Shown here: piece after piece, positions 26,203-34,818 of the stretch | Numbering within the stretch: the first letter of the stretch is position 1 | How the letters are laid out: the number at the start of each line of letters is the position of its first letter | NCBI RefSeq assembly: GCF_037652055.1 | Contig: NZ_JBBKAH010000003.1 | Span: 310,001-374,000, forward strand | DNA length: 64,000 bases | Source: Pelagibius sp037652055 | GTDB lineage: Bacteria > Pseudomonadota > Alphaproteobacteria > Kiloniellales > Kiloniellaceae | Reading direction: 5' to 3' | Program-made: the position numbers and the translations under genes | The notes under the pieces: model-generated | Database searches by the model: none | Told to the model about the DNA's origin: nothing | The model's input: only the letters and a program-made list of their open reading frames with translations

Positions 26203-28647
26203 TCAGTAGAGGCCGCCGGTGCCGCTGGCCGCGGTGCTGCCGGTCGAGGGGTTGTAGCCGCCGTCGATCACCACCTCGCGCCCGGTCGGCTCGGTGCCGG
26301 GCTTGAAAGCCTCCAGCACGACGTTGCTGTCGCCCGGGCGGGCGAGCTGGCCGGTCTCCGCGTTGATCCGCACCATGCGGATGCCCGGCGGGATACGGAA
26401 CGGCACGGCGTCCTCCTGGGTCAGCGCCTCGGCCATGAAGTCCTTGAACAGCGGCGCGGCGACGTTGGAGCCGGTGTCGTTGGGCCCCAGGGTCTTCGGC
26501 TCGTCGAAGCCGACGAATACGCCGACCGCGAGGTCCGGGCTGAAGCCGACGAACCAGGTGTCGTAGTTGTCGTTGGTGGTGCCGGTCTTGCCGGCCAGCG
26601 GCATGCCCAGTTCGGCGATGCGCCGGCCGGTGCCGCGCTGGACCACGCCCTGCAGCATGCCGACGATCTGGTAGGCCGAGGCCGGATCGACAACCTGCTC
26701 GCGCTCGTCCGGCAGCGCCGGCGGCGCCTGCTCGTGCCAGGCCTCGACCCGGCAGTCGGGGCATTCGCGCGTATCGTGCCGGTAAATGGTGCGGCCGTGG
26801 CGGTCCTGTACGCGGTCGATCAGGGTCGGCGCGATGCGCTTGCCGCCGTTCACCATCATGGCGTAGCCCGTGGTGATCTGCATGAGGGTGGTCTCGCCGG
26901 CGCCGAGCGACATCGCCAGCACCGGCTCGAGGTTCTCGATGACGCCGAAGCGGCGCGCGTACTCGGCCACCTTCTCCATGCCGATGGTCTGCGCCAGCCG
27001 CACGGTCATCAGGTTGCGCGACTTCTCGATGCCGACCCGCATCGCCGTCGGGCCATAGAATTCCTTGGAGTAGTTCGACGGCTTCCACTTGCCGAGGCCG
27101 GGGCCCTGGTCGAGCACGAAGGGGGCGTCGAGGATGCGGGTCGCCGGCGTGAAGCCGCTGTCGAGCCCGGCCAGATAAACGAAGGGCTTGAAGGCCGAGC
27201 CGGGCTGCCGCTTGGCCTGTGTCACGCGGTTAAACTCGCTGCGGTCATAGGCGAAGCCGCCAGCCATGGCCAGCACCCGCCCGGTATGCGGGTCGAGCGC
27301 CACCAGGCCGCCGTTCACGTCGGGGATCTGGCGCAGCGCGTAGCTGTCCGCCGCCGCCGCCTGGTCGCCTTCTTCGCTATCAGCCTGGAGGGCTTCGACC
27401 AGCACGACGTCGCCGGCCTGCAGCACCTCGCCCGGCTTTTTCGGCTCGTTGCCGATGCGCTGGCCTTCGATCCACTTGCGCGCCCACTTCAGCGCGTCCA
27501 TCGGGATGTGGCCGGCGTTGCCGTCGGACAGCATGATCTCCGCCTGCTTGGCGTCGGTCGACACCACGGCGGCGAGCTGCCAGCTGCCGTCGATGCCGAC
27601 CGGCCGCTCGATCTCCTGCAGGCGCGACATCAGGTCGACGCCCTCGCCGATGGCGATCTGCTGCAGCGGGCCGCGCCAGCCGTGGCGGCGGTCGTAGTCG
27701 ATCAGGCCCTCGCGCAGCACACGGTTGGCGATGTCCTGCAGGTGCGGGTCGAGGGTCGTGCGCACCGAGAGGCCGCCGGTGTAGAGGCTTTCATCGCCGT
27801 AGAGCCGCGCCAGCTCGCGCCGGGTCTCCTCGGCGAAGTACTCCGCCTTCACCACCTCGGCCTCGTCGCGCCGGTGCACGATCAGCGGCTCTTCAATCGC
27901 CGCCTCGGCATCGGCGGCGCCGATACGGCCGTCCTCGGCCATGCGGCCGACAACCCAGTTGCGCCGCGCCACCGCCGCCTCGTGCTTGTAGACGGGGTGG
28001 TAGTTGTTGGGCGCCTTGGGCAGCGCCGCCAGGTAAGCGGCCTCGGCGATGGTCAGTTCGTCGAGCGATTTGTTGAAGTAGTTGAGCGCCGCCGCGGCCA
28101 CCCCGTAGGAGCCGAAGCCGAGGTAGATCTCGTTCAGGTACAGCTCGAGGATCGTTTCCTTGGTAAAGGCCTGCTCGATGCGGAAGGCCAGGATGGCCTC
28201 CTTGATCTTGCGCTCGTAGGAGACCTCGTTGGTCAGCAGGAAGTTCTTGGCGACCTGCTGGGTGATGGTCGAGGCCCCGACCGGCCGGCGGTTGGTGGCC
28301 AGATTGGCGATGTTGGTGACCACCGCGCGCGCCACCGACGTGAAGTCGACGCCGGGATGTTCGTAGAAGTTCTTGTCCTCGGCGGAGAGGAAGGCGTTGA
28401 CCACGCGCCGCGGGATCGCCTCGATCGGAACGAAGACGCGCTTTTCCGTCGCGTACTCGGCCAGCAGGCTGCCGTCGCCGGCGTGGACGCGGGTCACCGT
28501 GGGCGGCGCGTAGTCGGCGAGCTGGCTGTACTCCGGCAGGCCGCGGCCGAAGTGGTAAAAGACGTACACCAGGCCACCGGCCCCGATGATCGCCATGACC
28601 ACGCAAAGGCCGAGCACGACGCCCAGTACTTTGAAAGCTCTTCTCAC
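26203..28647 (-). CDS. mrcA: Penicillin-binding protein 1A
   Basis: 814 residues from GTG 28647 (VRRAFKVLG), chosen because GGAG lies 8 bases upstream. One N-terminal membrane helix (VLGVVLGLCVVMAIIGAGG) is present. The glycosyltransferase GT51 domain is shown by SAEDKNFYEHPGVDFTSVAR and NRRPVGASTITQQVAKNF. The transpeptidase has SxxK as SAFK (RQPGSAFKPFVYLAG), SxN as SRN (IEKSRNLMTVR) and KTG (LAGKTGTTND). Between them is an OB-like insertion typical of PBP1A. It polymerises and crosslinks peptidoglycan in the periplasm. It follows an AmiC-type amidase gene on the same strand. Confidence 0.95.
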   Translation of the reverse strand: MRRAFKVLGVVLGLCVVMAIIGAGGLVYVFYHFGRGLPEYSQLADYAPPTVTRVHAGDGSLLAEYATEKRVFVPIEAIPRRVVNAFLSAEDKNFYEHPGVDFTSVARAVVTNIANLATNRRPVGASTITQQVAKNFLLTNEVSYERKIKEAILAFRIEQAFTKETILELYLNEIYLGFGSYGVAAAALNYFNKSLDELTIAEAAYLAALPKAPNNYHPVYKHEAAVARRNWVVGRMAEDGRIGAADAEAAIEEPLIVHRRDEAEVVKAEYFAEETRRELARLYGDESLYTGGLSVRTTLDPHLQDIANRVLREGLIDYDRRHGWRGPLQQIAIGEGVDLMSRLQEIERPVGIDGSWQLAAVVSTDAKQAEIMLSDGNAGHIPMDALKWARKWIEGQRIGNEPKKPGEVLQAGDVVLVEALQADSEEGDQAAAADSYALRQIPDVNGGLVALDPHTGRVLAMAGGFAYDRSEFNRVTQAKRQPGSAFKPFVYLAGLDSGFTPATRILDAPFVLDQGPGLGKWKPSNYSKEFYGPTAMRVGIEKSRNLMTVRLAQTIGMEKVAEYARRFGVIENLEPVLAMSLGAGETTLMQITTGYAMMVNGGKRIAPTLIDRVQDRHGRTIYRHDTRECPDCRVEAWHEQAPPALPDEREQVVDPASAYQIVGMLQGVVQRGTGRRIAELGMPLAGKTGTTNDNYDTWFVGFSPDLAVGVFVGFDEPKTLGPNDTGSNVAAPLFKDFMAEALTQEDAVPFRIPPGIRMVRINAETGQLARPGDSNVVLEAFKPGTEPTGREVVIDGGYNPSTGSTAASGTGGLY

Positions 28648-28973
28648 GCTCTGATCTCCGCCGGCCAACGCTGCCGGGCCCTTCGGCCCGCCCCGGATTC
28701 CGCGCTCAGGGCCGCCCCGTTCAGGGCCGGCATGCTACGGCAAGAGGCGTTAAGGAACCTCAACCGCGAATGCAACCCTGAATGTCGCCGTTCAGCCGCC
28801 ACGCTCCGTCTCGGGCGATCCGCCAGGATAACGGTCCGGCTGCGGTCCCAATTACGCACTATGGCACCCAAATGTGGCGGTCCTGTGGTTCCCCGCTGCG
28901 CGCGCTCCGGAGGTAACCCCCTGGCGCCGCAGCGGTTCCCTCGGCCGCAACCGGACCTCAAGGGCCGGCCCCG
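28648..28973. other. Gap between amidase and PBP1A genes
   Basis: A 326-base GC-rich stretch between two minus-strand genes. It probably carries the PBP1A promoter, but I find no convincing -35/-10 pair and no RNA gene. Confidence 0.6.
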
Positions 28974-30263
28974 TCAGGTCCGGCTGGCCGCCTTCTGCCG
29001 TTCAAAATAGCCGTCAGTGGCCCGAATAATCGAGTCGATTATCTTGCTGCGGTGGGTCGGGTCGCGCAGCAGGCGCTCCTCCTGGCGGTTCGACATGTAG
29101 CCGATCTCGAACAGCACCGACGGCACCACCGGGGATTTCAGGACCGCGAAGCCGGCGAAGCGGTGCGTGTTGCGCAGCAGCTTGGTCTCCTGCCCGACCT
29201 CCTGCACCAGGTCGTTGGCGAACTTCTTGGACAGATTCATGGTCTCGCGCTGGGCCAGGTCAATGAGGATATTCCTAACATCGCCCGTCTGGTCGGTCAG
29301 ATCGACGCCGGCCAGGACGTCGGCGGCGTTCTCCGCCGCGGCCAGGGCCGCGGCCTCCTGGTCCGAGGCGGTCTCCGACAGCGTATAGATCGAGGCGCCG
29401 CGGATCTGGCCGGAAGCGTGCACATTGGCATGCAGCGAGAGGAACAGGTCCCCCTTGGCCTCCTGGGCCACCCGGATGCGCTCGCGCAGTTTCAGGAACA
29501 GGTCCTTGTCGCGTGTCATCACCACCCGGTAGCGGCCGGTGGCCTCCAGCGCCCGCTTCAGGGCGAGGCCGTAGTCGAGGGTGAGGTTCTTCTCGTAGAC
29601 GCCGGACACCCCCACGGCGCCGGGATCGACGCCCCCGTGGCCGGGATCGATCACCACGACCGGGCGGGCATCGGAAGGCTTGGGCTGCGGCAGCGGCGGC
29701 ACCCCCGGCGGCAGGGTCGCCTGCTGGCCGCCCGCCCCATCGCCTGCCCGGTCGCCCAGGGAGGGCAGCGGTTCGTCGGACACGGTGGCCTCGCCGGTGG
29801 CGCTGCCGTCGGCGGCGAAATACTGCTGGCGCGTCGCCTGTTCGATGTCGATGACCAGGCGGTGCGGCTTGCCCTCGCGGGGCGGGATGACGAAAACCTT
29901 CTGCAGCAGCACCGGGCCGCTGACGTCCAGCACCACCCGGCTGGTGCCGGGGGCGAAGAGACCGAAGCGCAGGCCGGTAATCAGGCCGGTGGGTTGCGGT
30001 TCCTGGCCCTGCGGCAGGGTCCAGGCGACCTCCGGCAGGTCCAGCACCACGCGGAAGGGGTCCGGCAGGGTGAACACCCGGTAAGGCAGGTCCTCGCTCA
30101 GTTCCAGCACGAAGCGGGTGCGCTCCGGCGTCTCGCCGAGGCGGGCGGCGACCACTTCCGGCTTAGCCCAGGCCGCGCCCGGCGCCAGCGCGCTGCCCGT
30201 CAGGCCCATCAGCCCCGGTACTAGGAGGGAGGCCAAAAGCAGCAGGAGAGGCCGAAGCTTCAA
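28974..30263 (-). CDS. N-acetylmuramoyl-L-alanine amidase, AmiC type
   Basis: 429 residues from TTG 30263, with AGGA about 7 bases upstream. A signal peptide (LRPLLLLLASLLVPGLMG) with cleavage near AAWAKP is present. An AMIN domain (about 35-130) targets the septum. A proline-rich linker follows, then the Amidase_3 zinc domain (about 205-425). Zinc ligands and catalytic residues appear in VIDPGHGGVDPGAVG, GVYEKNLTLDYG, FLSLHANVH and VLFEIGYMSNRQEE. It cleaves the amide between muramic acid and the stem peptide during cell separation. It is divergent from rne and followed by PBP1A. Confidence 0.93.
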   Translation of the reverse strand: MKLRPLLLLLASLLVPGLMGLTGSALAPGAAWAKPEVVAARLGETPERTRFVLELSEDLPYRVFTLPDPFRVVLDLPEVAWTLPQGQEPQPTGLITGLRFGLFAPGTSRVVLDVSGPVLLQKVFVIPPREGKPHRLVIDIEQATRQQYFAADGSATGEATVSDEPLPSLGDRAGDGAGGQQATLPPGVPPLPQPKPSDARPVVVIDPGHGGVDPGAVGVSGVYEKNLTLDYGLALKRALEATGRYRVVMTRDKDLFLKLRERIRVAQEAKGDLFLSLHANVHASGQIRGASIYTLSETASDQEAAALAAAENAADVLAGVDLTDQTGDVRNILIDLAQRETMNLSKKFANDLVQEVGQETKLLRNTHRFAGFAVLKSPVVPSVLFEIGYMSNRQEERLLRDPTHRSKIIDSIIRATDGYFERQKAASRT

Positions 30264-31064
30264 GGTGTTTTCCTACATTTTGCGGCAGCTTAAGGTTACG
30301 CTACCAGATATACGCGAATCGCCGCCGCGCGGCCAAGCCCCTTAGAACCGGTCGCGCCGCCGGTGCCAAGCCGCCGTCTTCCCCGCGGAGAGGACCCCCG
30401 CAAAAATGGGCGGTATCGGCCGCCGCCGCAACCTCGCGGGGTCTCGGAGAGGCTCAAAAGGCCGCGATCCGCCCCCGCATCGCCCCCCGCATCGCCAGCG
30501 CGCCCTCTGCGGGCGCCGTTGCGACCCCGCGCCCCTTGCGGGCGCCGTTGCGAATAGAGGGTGGTATGCCATGCAGTTGCCTGATATTATTGCCCTCGCA
30601 AATCTCTTCGCCTCCCGAGCCTTTCCCCTGATTAGTGGCGTGGCAACGGGGCTGCGGCGCTCCCTTCGTGGTAGCCGCGCAGTCGGCGGAGCGCGGTCCC
30701 CCTATAAGGGGCAAGCGGCCGACTCCGGGCAAGGGATTGCAGACAACCGGGCCGCGTGGCCGCTCTCGCTAGCTCATTATCTTCGACAGCAGCGACACGA
30801 TAGCAGTTACGTGGCTCCCCCAAATTCACGGCCTGGCCCTCATTTCATGTGTAGCGACCAGGCCGTCGAGGCGCTGACGGCGGCTTCGCGTTCAAACGGG
30901 CCGCACCGTCCATGACCTCGGAAAAGAGAGCATGCTCGTTCCGATGACGGTCCAGACAACGCAATTGTCGACCAAACGAGTTCCCCAGACTTTCGCGCCG
31001 CGGCCGGGAGACAGAAAGGCTGTCCCCGTGGTTCCCGCGTTGCGCGTTCCGGAGTTGTCCCTTT
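30264..31064. other. Long divergent intergenic region / rne leader
   Basis: 801 bases between the amidase gene and rne, the largest gene-free stretch here. It contains a 17-bp direct repeat TGCGGGCGCCGTTGCGA (30508-30524 and 30537-30553), a nearby near-tandem CCCCGCATCGCC pair (30473-30484, 30485-30496), and a small CCCC-TATAA-GGGG hairpin at about 30700-30712. Short open frames show no coding signs. Long structured leaders of RNase E genes mediate autoregulation in other proteobacteria, so some of this is probably untranslated leader. Confidence 0.6.
30508..30553. repeat. Direct repeat in the rne upstream region
   Basis: TGCGGGCGCCGTTGCGA occurs twice exactly, starting at 30508 and 30537, a 29-base period. 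The spacer is C-rich. Each unit contains the self-complementary GGCGCC. Function unknown. Confidence 0.8.
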
Positions 31065-33935
31065 ATGGCCAAACGTATGCTTATCGATGCCAGCCACCCG
31101 GAAGAAACCCGGGTGGTGGTTCAATCTGGCAATCGACTTGAGGATTTCGACTACGAAACAAGTTCCAGGAAGCAGCTTAAAGGCAATATCTACCTCGCCA
31201 AGATTACGCGGGTAGAACCCTCCCTGCAGGCGGCCTTCGTCGATTACGGCGGCAACCGCCACGGTTTCCTGCCGTTCAGCGAAATCCATCCCGACTACTA
31301 CCGCATCCCCATCGCCGACCGCGAGGCGCTGCTGGCCGAAGAGGCCGCGCTGAAGTCCGAACCGGCCGACGAGATTCAAGACTACGGCGATAACGAACTG
31401 CCGGCCATCGAGGCGCCGGAAGATGCCGGCGCGGCGGACCGCAGCGAAGCCTCGTCCGAGCAGGACGACGACAACGGCGCCGAGACGACCGACGGCGCCG
31501 AAGACGACGCCCAGGCCGCAGAGGCCGCCGCCGGGAACGACGGTAGCGAAGCCGAAGAACAAGCCGAAGACGGTGAGGAGGTTGCGGCCGCTGCCGAGGC
31601 GCCGCGCGACCCCGAGCAGGTCGAGACCGAGGAGCGCGTCGATACCGTCGGCGGCGACGAGATGGAAGAGGCCCAGCGCCGCCGCGCGCAGCTGCTGCGC
31701 CGCTACAAGATCCAGGAGGTCATCAAGCGCCGCCAGGTGTTGCTGGTGCAGGTGACCAAGGAGGAGCGCGGCAACAAGGGCGCGGCGCTGACCACCTACC
31801 TGTCGCTGCCGGGCCGCTACTGCGTGCTGATGCCCAACACCAACAAGGGCGGCGGCATCAGCCGCAAGATCAGCAACGCCAGCGACCGCCGGCGCCTGAA
31901 GGGCATCCTCTCCGAACTCGACATCCCGGAGGGCATCGCCGTCATCGTGCGCACCGCGGGCAGCCAGCGTACCAAGCTGGAAATCCGCCGCGACTACGAG
32001 TACCTGCTGCGCCTGTGGGACAGCATCCGCCAGTCGACTCTGCAGTCGACGGCCCCTGCCCTCATCTACGAGGAAGCGAACCTCATCAAGCGCGCCATCC
32101 GCGACCTCTACAGCCGCGACATGGACGAGGTGCTGGTCGACGGCGAGGAAGGCTACAAGGCCGCCAAGGACTTCATGAAGTCGTTGACGCCCAGCCATGC
32201 CAAGAAGGTGCAGCAGTACAAGGACATCAACCACCCGCTGTTCCAGCGCTACCAGGTGGAAAGCCAGCTCGACGCCATGCACTCCAACACGGTGCAGCTG
32301 CGCTCCGGCGGCTATCTGGTGTTCAACCAGACCGAGGCGCTGGTCGCCGTCGACGTGAACTCCGGCCGTGCCACCCGCGAACGGCACATCGAAGAAACGG
32401 CGCTGAAGACCAATCTTGAAGCCGCCGACGAGGTGGGCCGCCAGTTGCGCCTGCGCGATCTCGCCGGCCTCATCGTCATCGACTTCATCGACATGGAGGA
32501 ATCGCGGCGCAACCGCGAGGTCGAGCGGCGCCTGAAGGAGGCGCTGAAGAACGACCGCGCGCGCATCCAGCTGGGCCGCATCTCGCCCTTCGGCCTGCTG
32601 GAGATGTCGCGTCAGCGGCTGCGTCCCAGCCTCTTCGAGAGCTCGACCGAGACCTGCCCGCACTGCCGCGGCGACGGGCGCGTGCGCACCGTCGAATCGC
32701 TGGCCCTGCAGGTGCTGCGCCGGCTGGAGGAGGAAGGCATCCGCGAGCCCGGCGGCGAGATGAGCGTGACCGTGCCGACCCAGGTCGCGCTCTACCTGCT
32801 GAACAAGAAGCGGCACCACGTGGTCGCCATTGAGGAGCGCTACGACTTCAAGGTCTCGGTGGAAACCGACGACCACCTGGCGACCGACGCTTTCACCATC
32901 GAGCGTGACGGCGTGATCGCCGAGCGCCGCGTCGCCGCGCCCAGTGAAGAGCGGCGCGAGGAGCGGCGTGACGACCGCCGCGAGGGCCGGCGCGACGACC
33001 GTGGTGAAGGCCGCAGCGAGGGCCGCAGTGAGGGCCGTGGCGAGGGCCGGCGTGAAGCCGCCGGCGATGCCGAGGGCGAGGACGGCGAACGCCGCCGGGG
33101 CCGCCGCAGCCGCCGCGGCCGCCGGCGCCGCGACGACGATCGTGGCGGCGAGCGCGAGGACCGCCCCCAGGAGGCGCGGGGATCGGACTCGCGTGGCCGG
33201 GGCGGCCGCGACAGCGTCACCGAGGTGGACGAGGAAGAGACCGACGTCGAGCTCGAGGCGGAAGCCGAGCGCGGCGTGGATGCCGAGGCCAGCGAGGACG
33301 AGCAGAAGGCGGAGCGCAAGCGCAAGCGCCGCGGCAAGCGCGGCGGCCGCCGCCGGTCGCGCCGCCGCGACGACGAAACCTCGGGCGAGACCCGCGAAGC
33401 CACCAGTGAGTCGGAAGGCGGCGACGCCTACGAGGCCGAGACGGCCGAGACGGCCGACGGTGAAGGCTACGACGGCGACGGCGCCGGGGATGGCGCCCGG
33501 GCTGAAAGCGGCGGCGACGAAGAAAAGCCGCGCGGCCGCCGGCGCAGTCGCGGCAACCGGGGCGGCCGCAGCCGTGGCCGCGGCCAGTCGGGCGACGCCT
33601 CCGAGCCCGCCGAGGCGGTGTCTCAGGCAAGCGAGGAAGCGCAGGCCGAGGCGGACACGGAAGAGGCCGAAGAGTTCGGAAGCTTCACCAACGGCAGCCA
33701 TGCCGAGCACGTAGCCGAACCGCTGCCGGCCGCCGCTGCGCCGACCGCGACCACACCGCCGCCCGACATCAGCGCGACCGACCCCAAGGTGGTGATCGAG
33801 TCGGCGACGCCGGGGACTTCCCCCTCCACCGAACAGGCCGCCGGCGAGGAGGTCGATACCCTCGAGCCGCCGCACAGCGACAAGGCCGAGGACGACCAGC
33901 CCAAGCGCCGCGGCTGGTGGAACCGCTTCGTCTGA
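31065..33935 (+). CDS. rne: Ribonuclease E
   Basis: 956 residues. The N-terminus MAKRMLIDASHPEETRVVV and GNIYLAKITRVEPSLQAAFVDYGGNRHGFLPFSEIHPDYY open the S1 domain. That domain is then split by a highly acidic, low-complexity insertion of about 100 residues (about 95-200), as in many alphaproteobacteria. The DNase I-like catalytic core has VAVDVNSGR and LIVIDFIDM with its metal-binding aspartates. The Zn-link is CPHCRGDGRV. The C-terminal third is a disordered Arg/Glu/Gly-rich scaffold, probably binding RNA and degradosome partners. It initiates mRNA decay and rRNA/tRNA processing. A strong terminator follows. Confidence 0.96.
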   Translation: MAKRMLIDASHPEETRVVVQSGNRLEDFDYETSSRKQLKGNIYLAKITRVEPSLQAAFVDYGGNRHGFLPFSEIHPDYYRIPIADREALLAEEAALKSEPADEIQDYGDNELPAIEAPEDAGAADRSEASSEQDDDNGAETTDGAEDDAQAAEAAAGNDGSEAEEQAEDGEEVAAAAEAPRDPEQVETEERVDTVGGDEMEEAQRRRAQLLRRYKIQEVIKRRQVLLVQVTKEERGNKGAALTTYLSLPGRYCVLMPNTNKGGGISRKISNASDRRRLKGILSELDIPEGIAVIVRTAGSQRTKLEIRRDYEYLLRLWDSIRQSTLQSTAPALIYEEANLIKRAIRDLYSRDMDEVLVDGEEGYKAAKDFMKSLTPSHAKKVQQYKDINHPLFQRYQVESQLDAMHSNTVQLRSGGYLVFNQTEALVAVDVNSGRATRERHIEETALKTNLEAADEVGRQLRLRDLAGLIVIDFIDMEESRRNREVERRLKEALKNDRARIQLGRISPFGLLEMSRQRLRPSLFESSTETCPHCRGDGRVRTVESLALQVLRRLEEEGIREPGGEMSVTVPTQVALYLLNKKRHHVVAIEERYDFKVSVETDDHLATDAFTIERDGVIAERRVAAPSEERREERRDDRREGRRDDRGEGRSEGRSEGRGEGRREAAGDAEGEDGERRRGRRSRRGRRRRDDDRGGEREDRPQEARGSDSRGRGGRDSVTEVDEEETDVELEAEAERGVDAEASEDEQKAERKRKRRGKRGGRRRSRRRDDETSGETREATSESEGGDAYEAETAETADGEGYDGDGAGDGARAESGGDEEKPRGRRRSRGNRGGRSRGRGQSGDASEPAEAVSQASEEAQAEADTEEAEEFGSFTNGSHAEHVAEPLPAAAAPTATTPPPDISATDPKVVIESATPGTSPSTEQAAGEEVDTLEPPHSDKAEDDQPKRRGWWNRFV
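33009..33057 (+). repeat. Short tandem repeat inside rne
   Basis: Four imperfect 12-bp units of the type GGCCGCAGCGAG encode (G-R-S/G/R-E)n in the RNase E C-terminal scaffold. The length of such units may vary between strains. Confidence 0.7.
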
Positions 33936-33958
33936 CGTCGCGACAGCCTGAAACAATG

Positions 33959-33994
33959 AACGGCCCCCTTCACTTGGAGGGGGCCGTTTTCTTT
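33959..33994 (+). terminator. Rho-independent terminator of rne
   Basis: An 11-bp perfect stem, AACGGCCCCCT (33959-33969) with AGGGGGCCGTT (33978-33988), an 8-base loop and a following TTCTTT. It lies 24 bases after the rne stop. Confidence 0.93.
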
Positions 33995-34082
33995 GTGTGT
34001 GGAAGCTTCATGATTGTGCGGCGGCATCGCACTCGCAAAGCACCGTCGCCGCGGTGCGCATGAGCGACCCGACTGAGCGCGC

Positions 34083-34814
34083 ATGATGAGACGAACGCTT
34101 CTGAAGGCGGCACGGAACAACGCCCTGTGGTGCGATGCCGTCTGCCGTGCTCAGGGCGTTCCTGGCGAGTTCGGGGAAACGCTTTGGCTGAATCGGTTCG
34201 GCACGCCGCCCTTCTATCCCGACGTCGTCACCTTGGCGCCCGCCGAAGCGGCCACGGAGCAGGTCGAAGCAATTGCCGCGCTGGTCGCATCGCCTCGACA
34301 CTCGGGTTGGTCGGTGAAAGACAGCTTCCGGTGCCTTGACCTGCACCGGCTGGGCTTTAGCGTCCTGTTCGACGCGGAATGGATCCTGTGGCCGCTGCCA
34401 GCCGATGATGCGGGGGAACGCCAGGCAGAGCTGTCCTGGGAAACGGCGCGTTCTGAAGCCGATCTGCAGATCTGGCACCGGGCCTGGGCAGGCGATGCAA
34501 CCGCCGCCGAGGCATCGCGCTTCTTCACCGCAGACCTGGTAGCGCGCCCCGATGTGAGCTTTCTCTTCGCACCCGCCGACGCCGGTCCACTGTGCGGCGG
34601 CATATTGAACGAAGGCGCGGGCGTTGTCGGCCTGTCCAACGTGTTTCACGCCGGGATCGATCCGGAAATCGTCTGGCGGGAACTCCCTCGCGAGGCGGCG
34701 CGGCGCTTCCCCGGCCTGCCCGTCGTCGGATATGAATCCGGCGATGAACTGACGGCAGCGCTGCGTGCCGGCTTCCAGTCGGCCGGTCCGCTGCGCATCT
34801 GGACCAAGGGCTGA
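34083..34814 (+). CDS. Uncharacterised protein with GNAT-like C-terminus
   Basis: 243 residues from ATG 34083 (or 34086). I do not recognise a specific family. The C-terminal 80 residues (CGGILNEGAGVVGLSNVFH..., GLPVVGYESGDELTAALRAGFQSAGPLRIW) follow the beta4-alpha3 and late GY...A...GF..GPLR pattern of GNAT acyltransferases. The N-terminal half, with LWLNRFGTPPFYPDVVTL, also suits a tandem or degenerate GNAT fold. No signal peptide or membrane segment is present. It is convergent with the aminotransferase gene, stops 4 bases apart, and stands alone behind the rne terminator. Confidence 0.6.
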   Translation: MMRRTLLKAARNNALWCDAVCRAQGVPGEFGETLWLNRFGTPPFYPDVVTLAPAEAATEQVEAIAALVASPRHSGWSVKDSFRCLDLHRLGFSVLFDAEWILWPLPADDAGERQAELSWETARSEADLQIWHRAWAGDATAAEASRFFTADLVARPDVSFLFAPADAGPLCGGILNEGAGVVGLSNVFHAGIDPEIVWRELPREAARRFPGLPVVGYESGDELTAALRAGFQSAGPLRIWTKG

Positions 34815-34818
34815 AAGG

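Noticed and set aside
23914..29010. A 1698-codon open frame on the plus strand.
   Set aside because: It runs antisense to the AMP-ligase, prfB, PBP1A and the following gap. It is Arg/His/Gln/Gly-rich with no recognisable domain; a high-GC shadow.
33009..33057. Possible CRISPR-like array.
   Set aside because: Units are 12 bp, contiguous and in frame within rne; no spacers.
30840..33956. A 1038-codon open frame on the minus strand.
   Set aside because: Antisense to rne. Its hydrophobic appearance reflects the complementary Arg/Glu-rich codons of the RNase E scaffold.
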